DNA of 64,000 nucleotides, from the NCBI GenBank assembly GCA_947177165.1, contig CAMWTP010000010.1, positions 29,958 to 93,957 on the forward strand, in the 5' to 3' direction. The notes beneath the pieces are model-generated. The model was not told the origin of the DNA, did no database searches, and saw only the letters and a program-made list of their open reading frames with translations. Positions 29,486 to 39,488 of this stretch are shown piece by piece. Made by a program: the position numbers and the translations under genes. The stretch is from an uncultured Lachnospiraceae bacterium. Its GTDB lineage: Bacteria > Bacillota > Clostridia > Lachnospirales > Lachnospiraceae. Every line of letters starts with the position of its first letter. Position 1 is the first letter of the stretch.

Positions 29486-31705
29486 ATGAGAATCATAGAG
29501 AGTTTTAATGAAGATTGGAGTTTTGTCAAGGCGCCTGATCTGAATGCAGCTCATTGCATGGAGTGGGAAAATGTAACATTGCCGCATACATGGAACAATG
29601 TCGACGGACAAGACGGTGGAAATGATTATTTCCGTGGTACTTGCATATATCTCAAAAAATTTGGGATGCCTCTTTCTGCGCATGATGGAGGCCGGGTCTT
29701 TTTGGAATTTAACGGGGCGGCTATGACAGCTTCCGTAACTGTAAATAATAAATGGCTGAAAACCCACGAAGGTGGTTATTCCACATTCAGGGTGGATATT
29801 ACAGATGTATTGGAAGAAGAAAACCAGGTGTGTGTTGTTGTGGACAATTCTGCAAACGACCGCGTATATCCTCAGAAAGCAGATTTTACATTTTACGGCG
29901 GACTGTACCGGGATGTAAATCTGATCTGTGTGCCGTCAAGTCATTTTGAGCTGGAGAAGGATGGCACGCCAGGCATCAGGGTAACAGCGACGGTGAAAGG
30001 GAATGATGCCGAAATTGCCGTGGAAACATGGGTTTGCGGATCAGCAGAAAAGGTACGGTTTTCCATTGATGACAGTAGGACATTGGACGCATTAGTTAGG
30101 GATGGAAGGGCAAAGGCGGTCTTTGTTTTGGAGGATGTTCATTTATGGAATGGCACCAGAGATCCTTTTCTTTATCATGTAAAAGCGGAACTGTTTGTAG
30201 ATGGCAGAATAGATGATTGTGTACAGACACGTTTCGGATGCCGTAGTTTTTCCATTGATGCGGAAAAAGGATTTATTTTAAACGGTAAACCATATCCTCT
30301 GCGCGGCGTTAGCCGACATCAGGATCGTGGGGGAGTGGGCAGCGCACTGACAGAGGAAATGCATCGGGAAGATATGAGGCTGATCAGGGAAATGGGTGCC
30401 AATACTATTCGGCTTGCCCATTACCAGCATGCACAGTATTTTTATGATCTGGCAGATGAAGCTGGGATGATCGTGTGGGCTGAGATTCCTTATATTACGG
30501 AGCATATGGAAAATGGTCGGCAGAATACTCTGGACCAGATGCGGGAGCTCATTACCCAGTGTTATAATCACCCTTCTGTCGTCTGCTGGGGACTTTCCAA
30601 TGAGATTACAGCTTCGGGCAATGTGACTGAGGATCTGATGGAAAACCACCGTCTTCTGAATGAACTATGCCACCACATGGACCAAACTCGTCCTACCACG
30701 ATGGCGCATGTGTTCATGCTCGAGACGGACAGTCCTCTGATAGAGGTGTCGGACATCGGCAGCTATAACCTGTATTTTGGTTGGTATTTGGGAGAGCTTT
30801 CCCAGAATGAAAGTTTTTTCGATGAGTATCATAGTAAATTTCCGAATCGTGTTATAGGATTTTCTGAGTATGGAGCAGATGCGAATCCCAGGTACCAGGC
30901 CTCAGCGCCGGAGCGGGGAGATTATTCGGAAAGCTACCAGTGTGTATATCATGAACATATTTTGGAGTGTATTGAAAAAAGACCTTATCTTTGGGCAACT
31001 CATGTGTGGAATATGTTTGACTTTGCGGCGGATGGACGGGATGAAGGCGGTGCCCATGGTGTAAATCAGAAAGGACTGATAACCATGGACAGAAAGGTGA
31101 AAAAGGATGCTTTTTATCTGTACAAGGCGGCGTGGAGCAGCGAACCGTTCGTGCATCTGTGTGGAAGCCGATATGTGGAGCGGTGTGAGGAGATAACGGA
31201 GGTGAAGGTATATTCCAACCAGCCAGAAGTGGAATTGTATGTGGATGGAATACTGTTTGGTAAGGCAGAGGGGAAACGTACCTTTGTATTTCATGTTCCT
31301 ATTAGTGGTGTACACAAAATTGAGGCAAAAAGTGGAGAATTGGCCGACAGTATTCAGGTGTGCAGGGTGGAACAGCCCAACACGGGCTATCAGTTTGCCC
31401 AGGAAGGCGGTATTGTAAACTGGTTTGACAAGGAGGACTTTAAACCTGGATATTTTTCTGTCAGGGATACCATAGGGGCATTGCAGTCACATCCCAAGGC
31501 AGGCGCTATCGTTGGAAAAATGATGGAAAAGGCCCGTGCCTCTCGGGGAGATGTGGCAAAGAGTACAGAAGGAAACCAGAATCTGCAGAGGATGATGGCA
31601 GGTATGAGTCTGGAGAGTCTGCTGAAACAGGCAAAAGGGGCAGTTACCGCAGAGCAGATCAAACAATTGAACGCCGCCTTGCAGCAGATTAAAAAAGAAG
31701 AATAA
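29486..31705 (+). CDS. GH2 beta-galactosidase-like glycoside hydrolase (2) with C-terminal helical module
   Basis: A 739-residue cytoplasmic GH2 enzyme with jelly-roll domain (VTLPHTWNNVDG, FLEFNGAAMTASVTVNNKW), immunoglobulin-like domain, TIM barrel and a beta domain. The acid/base is the Glu in WGLSNEITA and the nucleophile the Glu in GFSEYGAD, the usual beta-galactosidase pattern. The last 80 residues form a helical module with GMSLESLLKQAKGAV, matching the N-terminal module of the GH43 enzyme at 24114. GGAGGAGAG precedes ATG 29486. It differs enough from the other GH2 here to suggest a different linkage or sugar. Confidence 0.9.
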   Translation: MRIIESFNEDWSFVKAPDLNAAHCMEWENVTLPHTWNNVDGQDGGNDYFRGTCIYLKKFGMPLSAHDGGRVFLEFNGAAMTASVTVNNKWLKTHEGGYSTFRVDITDVLEEENQVCVVVDNSANDRVYPQKADFTFYGGLYRDVNLICVPSSHFELEKDGTPGIRVTATVKGNDAEIAVETWVCGSAEKVRFSIDDSRTLDALVRDGRAKAVFVLEDVHLWNGTRDPFLYHVKAELFVDGRIDDCVQTRFGCRSFSIDAEKGFILNGKPYPLRGVSRHQDRGGVGSALTEEMHREDMRLIREMGANTIRLAHYQHAQYFYDLADEAGMIVWAEIPYITEHMENGRQNTLDQMRELITQCYNHPSVVCWGLSNEITASGNVTEDLMENHRLLNELCHHMDQTRPTTMAHVFMLETDSPLIEVSDIGSYNLYFGWYLGELSQNESFFDEYHSKFPNRVIGFSEYGADANPRYQASAPERGDYSESYQCVYHEHILECIEKRPYLWATHVWNMFDFAADGRDEGGAHGVNQKGLITMDRKVKKDAFYLYKAAWSSEPFVHLCGSRYVERCEEITEVKVYSNQPEVELYVDGILFGKAEGKRTFVFHVPISGVHKIEAKSGELADSIQVCRVEQPNTGYQFAQEGGIVNWFDKEDFKPGYFSVRDTIGALQSHPKAGAIVGKMMEKARASRGDVAKSTEGNQNLQRMMAGMSLESLLKQAKGAVTAEQIKQLNAALQQIKKEE

Positions 31706-31720
31706 CAGGAGGGACTGACT

Positions 31721-33802
31721 ATGAAGGCAAAAGAGATATATGATGCAAAACGGGATACAGCATATCAGGAGCCTTATGTGGATGTACAGGAATGGCGGGA
31801 ACGGGATCTGGCTGACGGTACAAAGATTCCTTTTCTTTTTGTTCATGGAGGATTTCGGAATACAGGGGTGAAATTTAGTTTTTGCTTTCCGGAGAAAGAA
31901 AGCTATCGGGGGCGTTTTTTTCAATACCTTTCACCATTTCCAGGGCCAGACGAGGAGATGGCATCTCTGGACAGAGAGGGTGAGAATGACAAAATTGCTT
32001 TTGCGGTTTCTAATGGGGCGTATTATGTTGAGAGCAATATGGGTTCCACGCAGATGTTTGGCAGCAGACCGGACAGTACCATTGTCTACAAGTCGAGCGC
32101 GGCGGCGGCAGAGTATTCCCGTGTAAAGGCAGCAGAGATTTATGGCTGCGACCGGCCGTTTGGCTATGTATATGGTGGCAGCGGCGGCGGCTACAAAGCT
32201 ATGGCGTGCATTGAGAATACGAATGCGTGGGATGGGGCAGTGCCGTTTGTGATTGGCTCTCCTGTATCCCTGCCAAATACGATTACCATCCATGCACAGG
32301 GACAGAGAGTCCTGCGCCGTGTTTTTGGCAAGATTGTGGATGCGCTGGATGCCGGCGGAAGCGGTGATATGTATGCAGGACTGGATGAGGATGAGGCGGC
32401 CATGCTTAAAGAGATCACGGCGATGGGATTTTCACCCCAAATCTGGTTTGTTGAGGCTGGAGGAAAAATCGATGCGGGTTCGCTTCCTGTATTGATTCCT
32501 GGCGTGAAGATGGCTGATCCAGGGTATTTCAAAGACTTCTGGGAAGTGCCAGGTTATCTCGGGGCAGACGATAAAAGCAGTGCTGTCCGTGACCGCCTGC
32601 AGTTTCATGGAATTGTAAAAAGCGTGCATGTTCCGGGCAATAACATTGAGAAAGGCATGTGCGCGGATAATATACATAGTGATGACCGTAACGGTGTGGA
32701 TGACGCATGGAAGAAAATGCTGACAGATGGTCATGACGCATGGATTGAGCTGGAAGAGGTTCCGACCGGGAAAAATCTGTATCTTGAGGGCGTCAACATT
32801 CATTTCGAGACAGGAGATGCAGCAGGAAAGCAGCTACTGCTGGGCAGTATAGAGGGAAAATGCCTGGTCATAGGCATGTGCTATGGGATGGATGATCTTC
32901 CGGGGGTGCTTTCCAAAGTAAAGCCGGGTGACAGGGTATTTCTGGATAATTCGGATTATATCGCAATACAGTCCTATTATCGCCATCAGGTACCCGAAGA
33001 CACCAGCTTTTATGCGTGGGACCAGTTTCGGGATGAAAATGGGAGACCGATTCTGCCCCAGAGGAAGAATGTGATGGGATACAGCATGACAGGGACAGGA
33101 ACCGTGCAGGATGGTAATATTCAGGGAAAAGTGATCGTGATACAGGCACTGATGGATGAGTCCACCTGTCCATGGTGTGCGGACTGGTATCGCAGTAAGG
33201 TAATAGAGACAAAGGGCAGTGAGGAGAATTTTCGTCTGTATTATATGGAGCGCTGTCTGCATGGGGATGAATCCTTACTGGAGAACAACATGGTTACGAA
33301 CTATACAGGAGCTTTGCGTCAGGCGCTGCTGGATCTGTCTGACTGGGTGGAGCATGGAAAAGAACCATTGCGGACCACTGGTTATCAGTATCGGGATGGT
33401 CAGATCATTTTGGCGGAGGATATTATCGACAGGCGGGGGATACAGCCTAAGGTAACATTATTTGCCAATGGTGACAGATGTGCTCGTGTGAAGACTGGGG
33501 AAGTTGTGAATTTTACAGTAAAAGTGGAAGTGCCAGAGGGCGCTGGTCAAGTGACGGCGGTGGAATATGATTTTGAGGATAAATGGGTTCTGCCAGCTGA
33601 GAACATATATCCGGTGAAGGGAGTCTTTGAGCGTATATCGGAAAGTAATATTCAGGGAGCGGTTTCTTCCACTACATATGCATTTCAGAAAAAAGGAACC
33701 TATTTTGCTTCAGTGCGGGTAAAAGCAAATCGCCAAGGTGATTTGGAGAATCCCTTTACACAGGTAAAGAATATTGCCCGGGTAAGGGTAGTGGTGGAAT
33801 AA
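31721..33802 (+). CDS. Tannase/feruloyl-esterase-like alpha/beta hydrolase (paralog 2)
   Basis: A 693-residue protein colinear with the one at 15112: EPYVDVQEWRERDL start, FSFCFPEKESYRGRFFQYLSP, a GGSGGG nucleophile elbow (Ser154), a conserved Asp in LMDESTCPWCADWYR and a His in CLHGD, then a PKD-like C-terminal beta domain ending in RVRVVVE. There is no signal peptide. The shared triad positions support esterase activity on an acylated glycan or glycoside; substrate is unknown. AGGAGGG precedes ATG 31721. It sits in the second enzyme operon between GH2 and GH43, so ester removal is probably part of the same pathway. Confidence 0.65.
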   Translation: MKAKEIYDAKRDTAYQEPYVDVQEWRERDLADGTKIPFLFVHGGFRNTGVKFSFCFPEKESYRGRFFQYLSPFPGPDEEMASLDREGENDKIAFAVSNGAYYVESNMGSTQMFGSRPDSTIVYKSSAAAAEYSRVKAAEIYGCDRPFGYVYGGSGGGYKAMACIENTNAWDGAVPFVIGSPVSLPNTITIHAQGQRVLRRVFGKIVDALDAGGSGDMYAGLDEDEAAMLKEITAMGFSPQIWFVEAGGKIDAGSLPVLIPGVKMADPGYFKDFWEVPGYLGADDKSSAVRDRLQFHGIVKSVHVPGNNIEKGMCADNIHSDDRNGVDDAWKKMLTDGHDAWIELEEVPTGKNLYLEGVNIHFETGDAAGKQLLLGSIEGKCLVIGMCYGMDDLPGVLSKVKPGDRVFLDNSDYIAIQSYYRHQVPEDTSFYAWDQFRDENGRPILPQRKNVMGYSMTGTGTVQDGNIQGKVIVIQALMDESTCPWCADWYRSKVIETKGSEENFRLYYMERCLHGDESLLENNMVTNYTGALRQALLDLSDWVEHGKEPLRTTGYQYRDGQIILAEDIIDRRGIQPKVTLFANGDRCARVKTGEVVNFTVKVEVPEGAGQVTAVEYDFEDKWVLPAENIYPVKGVFERISESNIQGAVSSTTYAFQKKGTYFASVRVKANRQGDLENPFTQVKNIARVRVVVE

Positions 33803-33829
33803 TCAAATAGTAAATTTGGGGGGAACATT

Positions 33830-34879
33830 ATGTATCATTCTATTTTGCCGGGACAGCTCTGGCTGGACACGAGTGGAAAGCGGATTCAGGCACACGGAGG
33901 TTCTGTCCTATACCAGAATGGAGTATATTACTGGTATGGGGAAAATAAGGAAAAAACTACTGGGAAAAATGGAATCTGGCACTGGGGAGTGAGATGTTAT
34001 TCTTCGACAGATCTGTATAATTGGGAGGACAGAGGAATCATCATTCCCCCAGAGCCTGACGCGGCGGAATCCTCGCTGCATCCCTCTGCCATGATGGATC
34101 GTCCGCACATTATCTATAACAGAAATACCAAAAAGTACGTGTGTTGGTTAAAAATTATGAACAGAGATGGTTCCCAGACAGAGACAGTGATGACAGCAGA
34201 TGATATATTGGGACCATATACCAAAGTGAGGGAAGGATTAAAACCTCTGAATATGAGTGCAGGTGATTTTGATCTGGCAGTGGCGCCGGATGGCAAGGCA
34301 TATTATTACTTTGAGCGGGTGCATTCGGAAACAATCTGTGCAGACCTGACAGTGGATTACACAGATGTGACAGGATATTACAGCACACATTTTCCGCATA
34401 GCTCGCCTCCGTATGTCAGGGAGGCTACAGCCCATTTCGCGCGGCGGGGGAAGCACTATCTGGTTACATCCGGCACAACGGGATATCTGCCCAATCCGTC
34501 AGAAATTGCCATAGCGGACACATGGCATGGTCCTTATAAGGTTCTGGGGGATCCGCATGTGTGTGATCAAAGCCATACATCTTTTCATTCGCAGATTTCC
34601 TCTGTCTTTAAGGTAGAGGGGAAAAAGGATCTATATATTGCGGTGGCGGATCGATGGGTGCCGGATCACATGGAATTGAAGTATGAAGAATATGCGGCGG
34701 AGTATGAGCGGATGTTTGCACCGGATTATAAGGATGAGGAAACTTTTATTAAAAAATTCGGCTCGGACGCCGAACGCAATACTTCCGTTGCTGATTATGT
34801 ATGGCTGCCATTTCGGTTCGATGGGGATATGGCATATCTGGACTGGATGGACGAGTGGCGTATAGAAGATTATGAGTAG
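33830..34879 (+). CDS. GH43-type glycoside hydrolase (2)
   Basis: A 349-residue cytoplasmic enzyme made almost entirely of the five-bladed GH43-like domain: WLDTSGKRIQAHGG, YYWYGENK, MDRPHII and VREATAHFARRGKHY with the candidate acid Glu. It is a paralog of the enzyme at 24114, sharing the SxxFHSQIS/SYNSQIS and DRWVPD segments and the WRIEDYE/WKLEDYE end, but it lacks the N-terminal helical module. A GGGGGG ribosome site precedes ATG 33830. Galactan or arabinan side-chain cleavage is likely. Confidence 0.85.
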   Translation: MYHSILPGQLWLDTSGKRIQAHGGSVLYQNGVYYWYGENKEKTTGKNGIWHWGVRCYSSTDLYNWEDRGIIIPPEPDAAESSLHPSAMMDRPHIIYNRNTKKYVCWLKIMNRDGSQTETVMTADDILGPYTKVREGLKPLNMSAGDFDLAVAPDGKAYYYFERVHSETICADLTVDYTDVTGYYSTHFPHSSPPYVREATAHFARRGKHYLVTSGTTGYLPNPSEIAIADTWHGPYKVLGDPHVCDQSHTSFHSQISSVFKVEGKKDLYIAVADRWVPDHMELKYEEYAAEYERMFAPDYKDEETFIKKFGSDAERNTSVADYVWLPFRFDGDMAYLDWMDEWRIEDYE

Positions 34880-34891
34880 GAGGAAAAGGAT

Positions 34892-37303
34892 ATGGAAAAA
34901 TATTTAGATTCCACGCTTTCGCCCAAGGAGCGTGCATGTGATTTGTTGTCGAAAATGAGTCTTGACGAAAAAATGGCACAGGTAAACTGCCTTTTTCCAT
35001 ATAAGGATAATTATGATAACTTGAATGAGATGGCGAAACATGGAATCGGGCAGGTAAGTACACTTGATGTCCGTGAAATCAAGACTCTGGATGAGGTATC
35101 CGAGTGGCAGATCAGACTGCAGAAAATGATAATGGAGAACAGTGCACACGGGATTCCGGCAATCTTTCATATGGAGGGACTCTGCGGGGCGTTTATACAG
35201 GAATCGACCAGTTTTCCTTCGGGAATTGGCAGGGGAGCGGCATGGGATCCTGAGTTGGAGGAACAGATTGGCAGGATCGTAAGCCGTCAGGAACTGGCAT
35301 GTGGTATCACACAGGTGCTTGCACCAGTTTTGGATATTTCCAGAGACTCCAGAATGGGACGTCAGGGTGAGACTTATGGAGAGGATCCAACTCTCGCATC
35401 TGCATTGGGGGCAGCATATACGCAGGGAATTCAGAAGGGGGAGACAGGAGGGCGCAGGGCGGAATCCGCGGCAAAGCATTTTCTGGGATTTCATAATTCT
35501 CAGGGCGGAATTCATGGGGCGAACTGCGATATGGGGAACCGCCTTTTGGAAGAAGTATATGGAAAGCCATTTCAGGCGGCCATCAGTGAATCGGATCTGA
35601 GGGGAATCATGCCCTGCTATTGTTCTATCAATGGAGAGCCAGTTTCCGCCTCAGGAAAAATACTGACAGATCTGTTGCGCAGTGAGATGGGATTTGATGG
35701 AGTCTGTGTATCTGATTATGGAGCAGTTGGAAACGTCCATAAGGTTCAGCATGTGGCGGAGAGCAAAACGGAAGCAGGGCTGCTCTGTATGGAAGCTGGC
35801 ATGGATGTGGAGATGCAGTGCTGTACCTGTTATAATGAGGAACTGAAGGAATGGTTCCGAACAGGTATTGCAGATATTGCAGTGCTCAATCAGGCGGTAC
35901 AGCGCGTGCTGGAAGCAAAATTCCGTATGGGACTGTTCGAGAATCCCTTTGCACTGGAAGGGAAAGAGCTCAGGGATGTATTACAGAAAGGAAAAGATAG
36001 GGATATTTCGCTGCGGGCCGCACTGGAATCAATGGTGCTTTTAAAGAATAATGGTGTGCTGCCATTGAAAACAGGAATTAAAAAAATCGCCGTAGTGGGC
36101 TGTCATGCACAGAACGCCAGAAGTTTTTTTGGCGGATATACACATCTTAGTATGGTGGAAGCGGTTCATGCAGTGGCAAATTCTATTGCTGGTATGGAGT
36201 CAGGTGATGTGAATGTCAGAGCAATGGTTACTGTTCCGGGCACACAGATTCAGACGGACGAAACAGAAGAATTTGATGCCATTTTAAGACACCAGAAGCC
36301 TGGCTGCAGAAATCTTCTGGAAGAGCTAAAGATACAGATGCCAGATGCGGAAATTGTGTATGCATATGGCTATCCCATTGCAGGAGATGATCTTTCCCAC
36401 ATGGAGGAAGCGTTGGAGATTTCAAAGACAGCAGATGTGATTATCATGACACTGGGAGGAAAGCATGGTTCCTGTTCGGTGGCTTCCATGGGTGAAGGTG
36501 TGGATAGTACAGATATCAATCTGCCGGTATGTCAGGATACATTTATAAAAAAAGCTGCGGAATTAGGAAAAACTTTGATCGGCATCCATCTTGACGGACG
36601 CCCCATATCCAGTGATGCAGCGGATGACTGTCTTGATGCGATTCTGGAGGCGTGGAATCCGTCAGAGACCGGTGCGGAAGCCATTGTCAGAGTGTTGATG
36701 GGAACCTATAATCCAGGAGGGAAACTGCCCGTTTCCGTGGCAAGGAGTGCGGGCCAGATACCAGTTTATTATAATCATCCCAATGGATCTGCATGGCATC
36801 AGGGAGAGAGTATCGGATTCCAGAATTATGTGAACATGCCTCACACGCCAAGGTACTTTTTCGGACACGGATTATCTTACACGGAATTTGAATATTCCGA
36901 TCTGAAGATTGAGCAGGATACAGTTGATCCATTGGAAACAGTCAGGGTGGAAGTGACAGTGCAAAATACAGGCGAGCTTGCAGGAGATGAGGTAGTTCAG
37001 CTATATTTCAGCGATGTCTTTGCCAGTATGACACGTCCAGTCAAGGAGCTGGCAGGATTTAAACGGGTTACACTGGATGCCGGAGAGAAGAAAAGAGTAA
37101 TTTTTGTAATGAAAGTAAGCCAGACAGCATTTCTTGATCATAGTATGCGGTGGAAGGTGGAAAAAGGAGAGATACAGATACAAGTGGGAAGCTCTTCCGA
37201 GGATATCCGTCTGAGCGGAATCTTTTGTATCAGCAGGGATGCCCATATAGACGGGAAAACCCGAGGTTTCTATGCACAGGCGGTAGTATCGGCGTTGGAT
37301 TAA
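34892..37303 (+). CDS. GH3 beta-glycosidase
   Basis: An 803-residue GH3 enzyme without signal peptide. The TIM barrel contains SRDSRMGRQGETYGEDP, AKHFLGFH and the nucleophile Asp in VCVSDYGA. The alpha/beta sandwich carries VGCHAQNARSFFGGYTH and GKHGSCSVASMGEG, and a C-terminal fibronectin-III-like domain follows (VTVQNTGELAGDEVVQLYF). Such enzymes remove beta-linked glucose, xylose or related sugars from non-reducing ends. AGGAGG precedes ATG 34892, 12 bases after the GH43 stop, so it is in the same operon. Confidence 0.92.
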   Translation: MEKYLDSTLSPKERACDLLSKMSLDEKMAQVNCLFPYKDNYDNLNEMAKHGIGQVSTLDVREIKTLDEVSEWQIRLQKMIMENSAHGIPAIFHMEGLCGAFIQESTSFPSGIGRGAAWDPELEEQIGRIVSRQELACGITQVLAPVLDISRDSRMGRQGETYGEDPTLASALGAAYTQGIQKGETGGRRAESAAKHFLGFHNSQGGIHGANCDMGNRLLEEVYGKPFQAAISESDLRGIMPCYCSINGEPVSASGKILTDLLRSEMGFDGVCVSDYGAVGNVHKVQHVAESKTEAGLLCMEAGMDVEMQCCTCYNEELKEWFRTGIADIAVLNQAVQRVLEAKFRMGLFENPFALEGKELRDVLQKGKDRDISLRAALESMVLLKNNGVLPLKTGIKKIAVVGCHAQNARSFFGGYTHLSMVEAVHAVANSIAGMESGDVNVRAMVTVPGTQIQTDETEEFDAILRHQKPGCRNLLEELKIQMPDAEIVYAYGYPIAGDDLSHMEEALEISKTADVIIMTLGGKHGSCSVASMGEGVDSTDINLPVCQDTFIKKAAELGKTLIGIHLDGRPISSDAADDCLDAILEAWNPSETGAEAIVRVLMGTYNPGGKLPVSVARSAGQIPVYYNHPNGSAWHQGESIGFQNYVNMPHTPRYFFGHGLSYTEFEYSDLKIEQDTVDPLETVRVEVTVQNTGELAGDEVVQLYFSDVFASMTRPVKELAGFKRVTLDAGEKKRVIFVMKVSQTAFLDHSMRWKVEKGEIQIQVGSSSEDIRLSGIFCISRDAHIDGKTRGFYAQAVVSALD

Positions 37304-37319
37304 AAAGAGGGGGAGAAAT

Positions 37320-39488
37320 ATGGAATTTCAGGCGAAATGGATACGGTCGCAGAATATAGAAGAAGGAGTGTGTCCGGTTTTTAGAAGAACATGGGCAGTT
37401 GACAGAGCGGTGAAGCATGCGGATTTATATCTGACTGCGCTGGGTGTCTATGAGGCACGGATGAATGGCGTGAGAGTTAGCGACTATGTTCTGGCACCAG
37501 GGTGGACTGCATATAAAAAGCGACTCCAGTATCAGCAGTATGACATTACAGAGATGCTGGAAGCGGAGAATGAACTGACAGTAACAGTCGGAAAAGGCTG
37601 GTTTTCCTCCCCCATGCCGGGGTGGGCTGAATCAGAGGATAAGTCGCGGAGGATGCACCAGCCAAAAGGTATTCTGGGTGAAATCCATATCACTTATGAA
37701 GACGGACAGACAGAGATTTTTGCAACGGATTCGTCCTGGAGCTGCGGGGAGAGCCCTGTGCGTTTCAGCGAGATATATGACGGAGAGGTCTTTGACGGCA
37801 GATTTGAGACTATGGACTGGTGTGAGGCAGAAGAATTTGAGTGGTCTGAGGATATTCTGATTCCACAGGAAGGGCCATGGATCCGGGAGCAGGAACGTGT
37901 GTCGGCACAGAACGTCATCTATACACCCGCCGGAGAGACTGTCGTGGATTTTGGGCAGGAAGTGACGGGGTATGTGGAATTTACCGTGGATGCGCAGGCT
38001 GGTGAGGAAGTATGGATGGTTCATGGGGAAGTTTTGGATAGCAATGGGAATTTTTACCATGACAATTATAGGAGCGCAAAATCAGAAATAAGGTACATCT
38101 GTCGGGATGGCGTGCAGACATGGCATCCAGTTCTGACTTTTTTCGGTTTCCGCTATGTGAAGCTCGAGAAATTTCCAGGTGTGGCAAAGCCGGAACAGTT
38201 TACGGCAGTTGTCGTTCATTCTGATATGAAGCGGACAGGATATCTAAGGTGCGGTGTCCGGGAAGTAAATCAACTGTTTTCTAATATTTTATGGGGACAG
38301 AAAGGAAATTTCCTGGATGTGCCAACGGACTGTCCACAAAGGGATGAACGGCTTGGCTGGACGGGGGATGCGCAGGTGTTTGTGAAGGCGGCAAGTTATA
38401 ATTATGATGTGGAGAGGTTCTTCAGGAAATGGCTGCATGACCTGGCGGCAGATCAAAGGGCAAACGGTGCAGTCGGACAGGTCATTCCGGACTATATGCC
38501 GGAAGAGAAACCAAGCGCGGCATGGGGTGATGCAGCCGTTATCTGTCCATGGCAGTTGTATCTCACATATGGGAACAGGGATATTCTTGCGGAGCAGTTT
38601 GGGAGCATGAAGCGGTGGGTGGATTATATTACTTCTGAGACGACTGAGCAGTATTTGTGGAAGGGCGGGGTGCATTTTGGGGACTGGCTCGGGCTTGATG
38701 CACCGAGTGGAAGCTACAAAGGCGCCAGCAGGGAAGATTTTATTGCATCGTCATTCTATGCACATTCCACAGAACTTCTGATTAAAGCGGGGGAAGTTCT
38801 CGGACATGATATGGCAGACTATAAGGTTCTGTATCATCATATCGTGGAGGCGTTTCGTAAAAGCTATCCGGAATACTTCACGCAGACAGAACATGTTCTG
38901 GCAGTATATTTTGGTCTTGCCCAGGATCCCCAGAAGACAGTGGACGCGCTGGCAGAGATGGTTGTAAGAGATGGCAGACAAATTAAAACAGGTTTTGTTG
39001 GAACGCCATATATTCTTCATGTACTCAGCGAGTACGGCCATGCGGATATTGCGTGGGATTTATTTCTGCGCAGTGATTATCCGTCATGGCTGTATTCTGT
39101 GGGATGTGGGGCGACCACTATATGGGAGCACTGGGATGGTATCATGGTGGATGGTTCGTTTTGGAGTGCAGACATGAATTCTTATAACCACTATGCATAT
39201 GGCGCTGTGGCGGACTGGGTATATGAAAAAGCAGCGGGAATCTGTCTGTTGGAGGAGGCACCGGGATTCGAGAAGGTGAAGATTCGTCCCATGCCGGACA
39301 AACGGCTTGGCTGGCTGGATGCATCCATTGATACAAGGCATGGGAAAGTCAGTTCGAGATGGTGTTACATGGAAGACAAAATTCGTTATGAAGTGATGGT
39401 TGAAATGCCGGCAGTGGTTGTGATTGGCAGACGGGAAATACAGGTACAGCCGGGTAGTTATGTTTTCTGGGATGGGGTGAATTTATAA
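37320..39488 (+). CDS. GH78 alpha-L-rhamnosidase
   Basis: A 722-residue cytoplasmic enzyme with N-terminal beta domains (ALGVYEARMNGVRVSDYVLAP), an (alpha/alpha)6 barrel and a C-terminal beta domain. The barrel shows DCPQRDERLGWTGDAQ, containing the acidic residues of the GH78 active site, and TIWEHWDG with the likely base Glu. It cleaves terminal alpha-L-rhamnose, found on plant flavonoid glycosides, saponins, arabinogalactan and rhamnogalacturonan. AGAGGGGGAG precedes ATG 37320. Last gene of the enzyme operon; no clear terminator follows. Confidence 0.93.
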   Translation: MEFQAKWIRSQNIEEGVCPVFRRTWAVDRAVKHADLYLTALGVYEARMNGVRVSDYVLAPGWTAYKKRLQYQQYDITEMLEAENELTVTVGKGWFSSPMPGWAESEDKSRRMHQPKGILGEIHITYEDGQTEIFATDSSWSCGESPVRFSEIYDGEVFDGRFETMDWCEAEEFEWSEDILIPQEGPWIREQERVSAQNVIYTPAGETVVDFGQEVTGYVEFTVDAQAGEEVWMVHGEVLDSNGNFYHDNYRSAKSEIRYICRDGVQTWHPVLTFFGFRYVKLEKFPGVAKPEQFTAVVVHSDMKRTGYLRCGVREVNQLFSNILWGQKGNFLDVPTDCPQRDERLGWTGDAQVFVKAASYNYDVERFFRKWLHDLAADQRANGAVGQVIPDYMPEEKPSAAWGDAAVICPWQLYLTYGNRDILAEQFGSMKRWVDYITSETTEQYLWKGGVHFGDWLGLDAPSGSYKGASREDFIASSFYAHSTELLIKAGEVLGHDMADYKVLYHHIVEAFRKSYPEYFTQTEHVLAVYFGLAQDPQKTVDALAEMVVRDGRQIKTGFVGTPYILHVLSEYGHADIAWDLFLRSDYPSWLYSVGCGATTIWEHWDGIMVDGSFWSADMNSYNHYAYGAVADWVYEKAAGICLLEEAPGFEKVKIRPMPDKRLGWLDASIDTRHGKVSSRWCYMEDKIRYEVMVEMPAVVVIGRREIQVQPGSYVFWDGVNL

